A stretch of DNA of 64,000 bases, taken from contig NZ_JPYA01000186.1 in assembly GCF_000750005.1 (NCBI RefSeq), positions 1 through 64,000 of the forward strand. Reading direction: 5' to 3'. Positions 57,162-64,000 of this stretch are shown here, piece by piece. The notes beneath the pieces were generated by a model. The model was not told the origin of the DNA. It was given only the letters and a program-made list of their open reading frames with translations, and did not search any database. This DNA is from Geobacillus icigianus. Lineage in GTDB: Bacteria > Bacillota > Bacilli > Bacillales > Anoxybacillaceae. The translations under genes and the position numbers were made by a program. How positions within the stretch are numbered: the stretch's first letter is position 1; each line of letters opens with the position of its first letter.

Positions 57162-58241
57162 ATGAGCGAATGGCGGCTTGATTTGCAGTTTTTTGCTGGT
57201 GAAAAAACAGAAAAAGCGACGCCGCGCAAACGGCAGGAAGTGCGCGACAAAGGTCAGGTGGCTAAAAGCGCCGATTTAGTTGCGGCCGCTGTGCTGCTCG
57301 GCGCGCTTCTCGCCCTGTTCCTAGCCGGAGGATACGAGCGCGACGGGTTGCTTCGCCTGTTTGCCCGCGCGTTGACCGATTACGCCACGACACCGCTGAC
57401 GATCGATTCGCTTCACCTTCTGTTTCTTGACTGGCTTCGCCACGGGGCCTTGCTGTTGGCACCCATCTTTGCCGCGGCGGTGTTTGCCGCTTGGTTGGCC
57501 AACTTTTTGCAAGTCGGCGCCCTTTTTACCGTCGAACCGCTGAAAATGGACTGGAATCGGCTCAACCCGGTGCAAGGGGTGAAGCGGCTCGTTTCGTTGC
57601 GCGCGGTCGTGGAGATGGTAAAATCGGTATTAAAGGCGGGCGTGATCGGCGCCGTCGTGTTCGCCGTGCTGTTGGCGGAAAAAAGCAAGCTGTTGGCGCT
57701 TGCATCGCAGCCGGTCGCCGGCGCGCTTGCCGAAATCGGCAGCTTGACCGTGAAAATGGGGTTGTATGCCGCTATGGCGCTCTTGTTTTTGTCATTGTTT
57801 GATTACTTGTACCAACGATTTGAATTTGAAAAAAACATTCGCATGTCCAAGCAAGACATCAAAGACGAGTATAAAAAGACGGAAGGCGACCCGCTCATCA
57901 AATCGCGCATCAAGCAAAAACAGCGCGAGATGGCCATGCGGCGGATGATGCAGGAAGTGCCCAAAGCGGATGTCGTCATCACCAACCCGACGCATTACGC
58001 CGTTGCCCTCCAGTATGAAGATGGCAAGATGGAAGCGCCGGTCGTCGTGGCGAAAGGAGCGGACTATATGGCGCTGAAAATCAAGGAAGTGGCGAAAGCC
58101 CACGGCGTGGTGACCGTGGAGAATCGTCCGCTGGCGCAGGCGCTCTACCGCCAGACGGAAGTCGGCGACATGATTCCGGAGGCGTTTTTTCAGGCAGTGG
58201 CGGAAATTTTGGCATACGTCTATCGGCTGAAGCGAATGTAG
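57162..58241 (+). CDS. flhB: Flagellar export switch protein FlhB
   Basis: This 359-residue protein regulates the export gate and switches substrate class when the hook is complete. The N-terminus has GEKTEKATPRKRQEVRDKGQ, followed by four membrane segments and a cytoplasmic domain with autocleavage site NPTH at 275-278. The segment after NPTH is the part that YlqH resembles. ATG 57162 is in the family position; the longer frame from 57072 lies inside fliR. Confidence 0.97.
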   Translation: MSEWRLDLQFFAGEKTEKATPRKRQEVRDKGQVAKSADLVAAAVLLGALLALFLAGGYERDGLLRLFARALTDYATTPLTIDSLHLLFLDWLRHGALLLAPIFAAAVFAAWLANFLQVGALFTVEPLKMDWNRLNPVQGVKRLVSLRAVVEMVKSVLKAGVIGAVVFAVLLAEKSKLLALASQPVAGALAEIGSLTVKMGLYAAMALLFLSLFDYLYQRFEFEKNIRMSKQDIKDEYKKTEGDPLIKSRIKQKQREMAMRRMMQEVPKADVVITNPTHYAVALQYEDGKMEAPVVVAKGADYMALKIKEVAKAHGVVTVENRPLAQALYRQTEVGDMIPEAFFQAVAEILAYVYRLKRM

Positions 58242-58259
58242 CATCAGGGAGAGAAGGGA

Positions 58260-60305
58260 ATGCAAGCGCAAATCAAAGACTTGTCGGTGTTATTTCTTGT
58301 CGTGCTCATCGTCGCCATGCTCGTCATCCCGCTGCCGACGTGGCTGTTGAGCGTATTGATCATCATCAATATTTCTCTTGCTTTGCTTGTGCTGCTGACG
58401 GCGATGAACACGAAGGAGCCGTTGGAGTTTTCCGTCTTCCCGTCTTTGCTGCTCGTGTTGACGTTGTTTCGGTTAGGGCTGAACGTGTCGACGACGCGTT
58501 CGATTTTAAGCACAGGGAAGGCGGGCGGCGTCGTCGAGACGTTCGGGACGTTTGTCGTCGGCGGCGATGTCGTCGTTGGATTTGTCGTGTTTTTGATTTT
58601 GGTCATTATTCAGTTTATCGTCATCACGAAAGGGGCGGAGCGCGTCTCTGAAGTGGCGGCCCGCTTCACGCTCGACGCCTTGCCGGGCAAGCAGATGAGC
58701 ATTGACGCTGATTTAAACGCCGGCATGATCTCGGAGCAAGAGGCGCGCAGGCGGCGGGAAAAAGTCGCGCGCGAGGCCGATTTTTACGGGGCGATGGACG
58801 GAGCAAGCAAATTTGTCAAAGGGGATGCCATCGCCGGCATCATTATCGTCGTCATTAACATGCTGTTTGGCATGGTGATTGGCGTTGTCGAGCAAGGGAT
58901 GGAGATGGCCGAGGCGGCGAAGCGTTATACGCTTTTGACGGTCGGCGACGGCATTGTGAGCCAAATTCCGGCGCTGCTCATTTCGACCGCCACCGGCATC
59001 ATTGTCACCCGGGCGGCGTCAGACAGCAATTTAAGCGGCGATATTATGCGCCAGCTGTTCGCTTTTCCGAAAATGCTGTATGTGACGGCGGGAACGATTT
59101 TTCTGCTCGGTTTGTTTACGCCCATCAACGACGTCTTGACGATGTCGGTGGCCGGTCTGTTGGCGTTGGGCGGCTATCGGTTTATGGAGCAGCAAAAGCA
59201 GAGTGAGGCGCTGGCTGTTCCGCCTGAAGAGGAGGCGGCCGCTGCCGACGAATTGAAAAGCCCGGAAAGCGTCGTTCAGCTGCTGCACGTTGACCCGATC
59301 GAATTTGAGTTCGGCTATGCGCTTATTCCGCTTGCCGATGCTAATCAAGGCGGCGATCTGCTTGACCGGATCGTCATGATCCGCCGCCAGCTCGCGCTTG
59401 AGCTCGGCATCGTCATTCCGGTTGTGCGCATTCGCGACAACATTCAGCTTCAGCCGAATGAGTATCGAATCAAAGTAAAAGGAGAGGAGGTGGCGCGCGG
59501 CGAGCTGCTGCTGGATCATTATTTGGCGATGAGTCCCGGTGTTGATGACGATTCCGTCGATGGCATTGAAACGGTCGAGCCGGCGTTCGGTCTCCCTGCC
59601 AAATGGATTTCCGAGGCGGTCAAAGACCAAGCGGAGATGCTCGGCTACACGGTCGTCGATCCGCCGTCGGTCGTCTCCACGCATTTGACGGAAGTGCTGA
59701 AAGCTCATGCCCACGAACTGCTTGGGCGCCAGGAGACAAAACAGCTGATCGATCATTTGAAAGAGTCGCATCCGGTGCTTGTCGATGAGGTGACGCCGAA
59801 TCCGCTGTCGGTGGGCGATATTCAAAAAGTGCTGGCCAAGCTGGTAAAAGAGAAGGTATCGATTCGCAATTTGCCGCTCATTTTTGAGGCGCTCGCCGAT
59901 TTTGCCCGCCTGACGACCGATGCCGATTTGTTGGCGGAATATGCCCGCCAAGCGCTCGCGCGGCAAATTACGAAACAGTATGCCGTGCCGGGTGAACCGC
60001 TGCGCGTCATCACGCTGTCCGGAAAAGTGGAAAAGATGATTGCCGACGCCGTGCAGCAAACGGAGCATGGCCGCTATTTGGCGCTCGATCCAGCCCGGAT
60101 GCAGGCGGTGGTGGACGCGGTCGCCCGCGCGCTCGACCGCTATCCGTTTTCCGGACAAACGCCGATATTGCTTTGCTCCCCCGCGGTGCGCATGTACGTC
60201 CGCCAGCTGACCGAACGCACTTTTCCGGCTGTTCCGGTGCTGTCATACAACGAACTGGAAGCGGACGTTGAAGTCCAAAGCGTAGGGATGGTGGAAGTGG
60301 AATGA
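58260..60305 (+). CDS. flhA: Flagellar export gate protein FlhA
   Basis: This 681-residue protein forms the nonameric export ring. About eight membrane segments fill residues 1-320; the family signature FRLGLNVSTTRSILSTGKAG and the FHIPEP-like cytoplasmic loop (FTLDALPGKQMSIDADLNAG) are present. The large C-terminal domain (about 345-681) binds export chaperones. It starts 18 nt after flhB and overlaps flhF by 4 nt. Confidence 0.97.
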   Translation: MQAQIKDLSVLFLVVLIVAMLVIPLPTWLLSVLIIINISLALLVLLTAMNTKEPLEFSVFPSLLLVLTLFRLGLNVSTTRSILSTGKAGGVVETFGTFVVGGDVVVGFVVFLILVIIQFIVITKGAERVSEVAARFTLDALPGKQMSIDADLNAGMISEQEARRRREKVAREADFYGAMDGASKFVKGDAIAGIIIVVINMLFGMVIGVVEQGMEMAEAAKRYTLLTVGDGIVSQIPALLISTATGIIVTRAASDSNLSGDIMRQLFAFPKMLYVTAGTIFLLGLFTPINDVLTMSVAGLLALGGYRFMEQQKQSEALAVPPEEEAAAADELKSPESVVQLLHVDPIEFEFGYALIPLADANQGGDLLDRIVMIRRQLALELGIVIPVVRIRDNIQLQPNEYRIKVKGEEVARGELLLDHYLAMSPGVDDDSVDGIETVEPAFGLPAKWISEAVKDQAEMLGYTVVDPPSVVSTHLTEVLKAHAHELLGRQETKQLIDHLKESHPVLVDEVTPNPLSVGDIQKVLAKLVKEKVSIRNLPLIFEALADFARLTTDADLLAEYARQALARQITKQYAVPGEPLRVITLSGKVEKMIADAVQQTEHGRYLALDPARMQAVVDAVARALDRYPFSGQTPILLCSPAVRMYVRQLTERTFPAVPVLSYNELEADVEVQSVGMVEVE

Positions 60306-61414
60306 AAGTGAAAAAATTTATCGCCCCGTCCATGAACGAAGCGATGAAACAAGTGCGCGCTGAGCTGGGACGCGACGCGGTCATTTTGCGGTCAAAAGAG
60401 ATCCAAACGGGCGGTTTGTTCGGGCTGTTCGCCAAAAAAAAGGTGGAAGTGCTGGCCGGCGTTGATCCGGATCCGCTGCCGCGGCGCCAGCCGGAGACGG
60501 CCTTGTTCGAGCGGCCGCCGGCGACCGCGCCGGAAAAAGAGGACCGATCGTTTGCCGATGAGCTGGAGGAACTGAGACGGTTCATCGGTCAGCTGAGTGA
60601 ACGGCGGCTTGCGCCGGCTTACCCTCCGCCGCTTGCGGCCATTGAACAGCGCCTGATCGACCAAGGGCTGGCCGATAGCTACATTCGCGAAGTGATGGAG
60701 CGCTTGCTGGAACGGTGGTATGCCAATCCAAGCGGGCGTTCGTCCGCGGCGGCCGCCGGTTGGGCGAAAGAGGCGGTGCGCAGCTTATTGTCTTCGCTTC
60801 CGTTTGCCGGGGCGGCGCAAGCGAAAAAGTATTGGATTTTGCTCGGCCCGACCGGGGTGGGAAAAACGACAACGCTCGCCAAAATCGCGGGGCGCGCTGT
60901 GCTGGAACAAGGAAAGACGGTTGGGTTTATCACGACCGATACGTATCGCATCGCCGCCATTGACCAGCTGAAAACGTATGCGCATATTTTGGACGCCCCG
61001 TTGGCGGTATGTTATAACGGCGAAGAGTTTCGGGAGGCAAAACGAAAACTGGCCCATTGCGATCTTGTGTTTGTCGATACGGCTGGCCGCAACTTCCGCG
61101 ATCCGCAATATATTGATGAGCTGCAGCAAACGCTGGAATTCGACAGCGAAACGGAAACGCTTCTCGTGTTCGCCGCCACCGGCAAGTATGAAGACATGAA
61201 GGCGATTTACAGCCGCTTTTCCCGCCTTCCGATTGACCGGTTGATTGTGACGAAGCTCGATGAAACCGATTCGTTTGGCGCGATCGTCAACGTGCTGCTC
61301 GACAGCCGCCTTGGCGCCGCCTATTTTACGAATGGGCAAAACGTCCCGGACGACATGGTGGACGCGTCCGCCGAGCGGCTTGTTCATTTGTTGTTGGGAG
61401 CGGAGGGCGCATGA
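60302..61414 (+). CDS. flhF: Flagellar placement SRP-like GTPase FlhF
   Basis: This 370-residue GTPase sets flagellar position. A basic N-terminal B domain (MKVKKFIAPSMNEAMKQVRA) and a low-complexity linker (about 60-110) lead to an SRP-type NG domain: P-loop GPTGVGKTT (182-190), TTDTYRIAAIDQLKTYA, DTAGRN and TKLDETDSFG. It overlaps both flhA and flhG by 4 nt, so all three are translationally coupled. Confidence 0.96.
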   Translation: MKVKKFIAPSMNEAMKQVRAELGRDAVILRSKEIQTGGLFGLFAKKKVEVLAGVDPDPLPRRQPETALFERPPATAPEKEDRSFADELEELRRFIGQLSERRLAPAYPPPLAAIEQRLIDQGLADSYIREVMERLLERWYANPSGRSSAAAAGWAKEAVRSLLSSLPFAGAAQAKKYWILLGPTGVGKTTTLAKIAGRAVLEQGKTVGFITTDTYRIAAIDQLKTYAHILDAPLAVCYNGEEFREAKRKLAHCDLVFVDTAGRNFRDPQYIDELQQTLEFDSETETLLVFAATGKYEDMKAIYSRFSRLPIDRLIVTKLDETDSFGAIVNVLLDSRLGAAYFTNGQNVPDDMVDASAERLVHLLLGAEGA

Positions 61415-62280
61415 GCGATCAAGCGGAGCCGCTTCGCCGCGGGCTGCGCCGCCGACAATGGGCGCCAGAGCCGCGGACGATCGCTGTCACGAGCGGAAAA
61501 GGCGGGGTTGGCAAATCGAACGTGTCTCTCAATTTTTCGCTGTCGCTTTCTCAGCTGGGCGCGCGCGTGCTGCTATTCGACATGGACATTGGGATGGGCA
61601 ATATTGATATTTTGCTTGGCCAATCGCCTTCGCTGACGCTCGCCGATTGGGTTTCCGAGCGGATGCCGCTCGCGGAGCTGGTGAAAAGCGGCCCGGAGCA
61701 GCTTTCGTATATCGCCGGGGGGACGGGGGCGATGCAGTGGCTTTCCATTGACGCTGCCGGCATCGATGAGTTTTTGGCCGAACTGCAAACCGTCGCCTCC
61801 TCGTACGATTATCTTCTGTTTGATATGGGAGCGGGCGCTTCCAAAGAACAGCTGTATTTTTTGCGCTCGGTCGATGAGGTGTTCGTTGTCACCACGCCGG
61901 AGCCGACAGCCATGACGGATGCGTACGCCATGATGAAATATATGCACGGATCCGGCTGCCAAGCGCCGTTTTCCGTCATCGTCAACCGCGCCGCCAAGGA
62001 GTGGGAAGGGCACGAGGTGTTCGGACGGCTGAAGCACGCTGCCGACCGTTTTTTCAATAAAGACATTTCCTTGCTCGGCATCGTTCCCGAAGACCGGGCG
62101 GTTGCCCGCGCCGTCGCCAGCCAGACGCCGTTTTTGCTGCTCGAACCGGAAGCGAAGGCCAGCCGGGCCGTGCGTCAGATGGCGCACCGCTATGCGCCGG
62201 GCGGAAAAAGGGAGGAGGAACCGGCCGGGCGGGCTTCCCGCTTTTTTGCGAAGCTGCGCCAACTTTTGCTAGAAAGGTAG
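61411..62280 (+). CDS. flhG: MinD-like ATPase FlhG (YlxH)
   Basis: This 289-residue MinD/ParA-type ATPase activates the FlhF GTPase and controls flagellar pattern. It has the N-terminal FlhF-activating region with glutamines (DQAEPLRRGLRRRQW), the deviant Walker A KGGVGKS (30-36), DMDIGMGNIDILLG and a C-terminal basic amphipathic helix (FFAKLRQLLLER) for membrane binding. Confidence 0.96.
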   Translation: MSDQAEPLRRGLRRRQWAPEPRTIAVTSGKGGVGKSNVSLNFSLSLSQLGARVLLFDMDIGMGNIDILLGQSPSLTLADWVSERMPLAELVKSGPEQLSYIAGGTGAMQWLSIDAAGIDEFLAELQTVASSYDYLLFDMGAGASKEQLYFLRSVDEVFVVTTPEPTAMTDAYAMMKYMHGSGCQAPFSVIVNRAAKEWEGHEVFGRLKHAADRFFNKDISLLGIVPEDRAVARAVASQTPFLLLEPEAKASRAVRQMAHRYAPGGKREEEPAGRASRFFAKLRQLLLER

Positions 62281-62287
62281 AGAAACG

Positions 62288-63334
62288 ATGAAACCAATCA
62301 AGGTGCTTGTCGTCGACGACTCCGCGTTTATGCGTAAATGCATCAGCGATTTTTTGGCCGAACATCCGCGGCTTGAAGTTGTTGGAACGGCTCGCAACGG
62401 CCAGGAGGCGCTCGCCAAAATCGCTTCCCTTTCTCCTGATGTCGTGACGTTAGATGTTGAAATGCCGGTCATGAACGGGCTCGACACGTTACAGCAGATC
62501 ATGCGCGACCGTCCGTTGCCGGTTGTGATGGTGTCGAGCATGACGACCGAAGGAGCGGCGGCGGCCATCGCCGCCATGCAGCATGGGGCGGTTGATGTGA
62601 TCGCCAAGCCTTCTGGGCCGATTTCCCTTGATTTGTACAAGATCAAAGAAGAGCTGATACGAAAAGTGCTCCATGCAAGCGAAGTGAATATCCACGCCCT
62701 TGTCGCCCAACGCCGCGTCCCGGTGCGGCACCGTTTCTCCGCTCAAACGGCGGGGGTGCAGAAGGCGGTTGTGGCCATCGGCACCTCGACAGGCGGACCG
62801 CGCGCCCTTGAGGTGGTGCTGACGCAGCTGCCGCCGGATTTAGCGGCCCCGGTTCTCGTCGTCCAACATATGCCAAAAGGATTTACGAAATCGTTAGCGG
62901 ACCGGCTCAACGCGCTTGCAACCATGACGGTGAAAGAAGCGGAGGAGGGGGAACGGCTGCAAAACGGTACCGCTTATATCGCTCCGGCCGGTGTCCATCT
63001 CGTCGTTTGTAAGGAAAACGGCGCGCTCCAAGCTCGCTTGGACGAGTCGCCGCCGCGCGCCGGCCATCGTCCGGCCGTTGACGTATTGTTTGAATCGCTT
63101 GCCACCATTGACGACGTCCGCAAAGTGGCGGTGGTCATGACGGGAATGGGGATGGATGGGACGGCAGGGCTGAAAAAGCTGAAAGAAAGCGGCAATGTTA
63201 AGGCGATTGCCGAAGCGCGTGAGACGGCGGTCGTGTACGGGATGCCGCGAGCGGCGATCGAAGCCGGCGTCATCGATGTCATCGCCCCGCTTGCCGATAT
63301 CGCCGCCGCCATCGTTCAATCGATCGGGGAATGA
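62288..63334 (+). CDS. cheB: Chemotaxis methylesterase CheB
   Basis: This 348-residue enzyme removes methyl groups from (and deamidates) chemoreceptors for adaptation. The receiver domain has phospho-acceptor Asp56 (TLDVEMP) and Lys107. A linker leads to the esterase domain with Ser167 (GTSTGG), His194 (VQHMPKGF) and Asp290 (MGMDG). It starts 7 nt after flhG. Confidence 0.97.
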   Translation: MKPIKVLVVDDSAFMRKCISDFLAEHPRLEVVGTARNGQEALAKIASLSPDVVTLDVEMPVMNGLDTLQQIMRDRPLPVVMVSSMTTEGAAAAIAAMQHGAVDVIAKPSGPISLDLYKIKEELIRKVLHASEVNIHALVAQRRVPVRHRFSAQTAGVQKAVVAIGTSTGGPRALEVVLTQLPPDLAAPVLVVQHMPKGFTKSLADRLNALATMTVKEAEEGERLQNGTAYIAPAGVHLVVCKENGALQARLDESPPRAGHRPAVDVLFESLATIDDVRKVAVVMTGMGMDGTAGLKKLKESGNVKAIAEARETAVVYGMPRAAIEAGVIDVIAPLADIAAAIVQSIGE

Positions 63335-63347
63335 GGGGGAACACGGC

Positions 63348-64000
63348 ATGGATATGAGTCAATATTTGGATCTTTTCATTGACGAAAGCAAGGATCATTT
63401 GCAAACGATCAACGAACGGCTGCTCGAACTGGAAAAGAGTCCGGATGATGTCGCCATTGTGAATGAAATTTTCCGCGCTGCCCATACGCTAAAAGGCATG
63501 TCCGCGACGATGGGGTTTGAAGATTTGGCCAATTTGACGCACCAAATGGAGAACGTGTTGGACGGCCTCCGCAATCACCGGTTTTCGGTGACGCCGGAGC
63601 TGCTCGATGTGATTTTTGAGGCGGTCGACCATTTAGAAGCGATGATCGTTTCCATTGCTGAGGGGGGCGACGGGAAGCGTGATGTGAGCGAGACGGTCAG
63701 CCGGTTGCGTCAAATCGAGCGAGGGGAGACGCCGGAGGGGCCGACCGGCGGCGGGGCCCCGTCTTCGGAGCATGCCTACGGGGAGTTTGAGTATCACGTC
63801 CTCCAGCAGGCGCAGGAACAAGGATTTTCTGTCTATGAAATTCGCGTTCGGCTTCGCCAAGACTGCTTGCTGAAAGCAGCGCGCGTCTATATGGTGTTTG
63901 AGCGCCTGAATGAAGCCGGAGAAATTGTCAAATCGACGCCTTCTGTTGACTTGCTTGAAGAAGAGCAATTTGATCAAGAGTTTCTTGTCACGGTTGTGTC
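63348..64000 (+). CDS. cheA: Chemotaxis histidine kinase CheA, 3' end missing
   Basis: The first 217 codons of CheA are in the window. The HPt domain has the phosphorylated His46 in FRAAHTLKGMSATMGF. A Gly/Pro/Glu-rich linker (about 125-145, RGETPEGPTGGGAPSSEHAY) is followed by the P2 CheY-binding domain (EYHVLQQAQEQGFSVYEIRV and on). The dimerisation, kinase and CheW-like domains lie past the right edge. ATG 63348 follows GAGGGGGAACACGG, 13 nt after cheB; ATG 63354 is an alternative. Confidence 0.95.
   Translation, partial: MDMSQYLDLFIDESKDHLQTINERLLELEKSPDDVAIVNEIFRAAHTLKGMSATMGFEDLANLTHQMENVLDGLRNHRFSVTPELLDVIFEAVDHLEAMIVSIAEGGDGKRDVSETVSRLRQIERGETPEGPTGGGAPSSEHAYGEFEYHVLQQAQEQGFSVYEIRVRLRQDCLLKAARVYMVFERLNEAGEIVKSTPSVDLLEEEQFDQEFLVTVV

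Noticed and set aside
59031-60158. A 375-codon - strand frame opposite flhA
   Set aside because: Same reasoning: an antisense shadow with no family resemblance.

Overview
The window is a contiguous piece of a Gram-positive, spore-forming Bacillaceae chromosome. The GC-rich coding sequence, the close match in gene order to Bacillus subtilis from rsmB to cheA, the 26-residue sporulation peptide SpoVM and the protein sequences all point to a thermophile of the Geobacillus/Parageobacillus group (inference; no search was run). Almost everything is on the + strand. Only rpmB (ribosomal protein L28) is on the - strand. I see no tRNA, rRNA, IS element, prophage or CRISPR array.

Layout. (1) 1-7400: rsmB (5' end cut by the window edge), rlmN, the PP2C phosphatase/Ser-Thr kinase pair prpC-prkC, rsgA, rpe, thiN, then spoVM. 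(2) 7400-13700: rpmB (-), yloU, fakA, the two L-serine dehydratase subunits and recG. (3) 13700-18400: the fatty-acid/phospholipid block fapR-plsX-fabD-fabG-acpP behind a promoter with a FapR operator, then rnc. (4) 18500-25000: smc, ftsY, ylxM, ffh (chromosome organisation and SRP targeting). (5) 25000-30400: rpsP, khpA, ylqD, rimM, trmD, rplS, lepB, rbgA, rnhB (ribosome and tRNA maturation, protein export). (6) 30800-32660: ylqG-ylqH, which look like stand-alone relatives of the C-terminal domains of FliK and FlhB. (7) 32700-41730: sucCD, dprA, topA, xerC, hslVU, codY. (8) 42000-64000: the fla/che operon, flgB through cheA, in which cheA runs off the right edge.

How the genes work together. 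The fla/che operon holds almost the whole basal body, C-ring (FliG, FliM, FliY), export gate (FliPQR, FlhAB), export ATPase (FliHIJ), hook parts (FliK, FlgD, FlgE), placement factors (FlhF, FlhG) and part of the chemotaxis pathway (CheY, CheB, CheA). Many genes overlap by 4 nt or are separated by fewer than 20 nt, so translational coupling is likely. CodY, a known nutritional regulator of motility in B. subtilis, lies directly upstream but is separated by a strong terminator.

Most of the window is conserved core genome. The points most worth a second look are: the ylqG-ylqH pair as a minimal export-switch-like module outside the flagellar operon; a degenerate intergenic repeat shared by the gaps before thiN and flgB; an apparent CTG start for fliI; the absence of trmFO from its usual slot between topA and xerC; a hairpin and alternative GTG reading frame between flgE and swrD; and transcription terminators that overlap stop codons.
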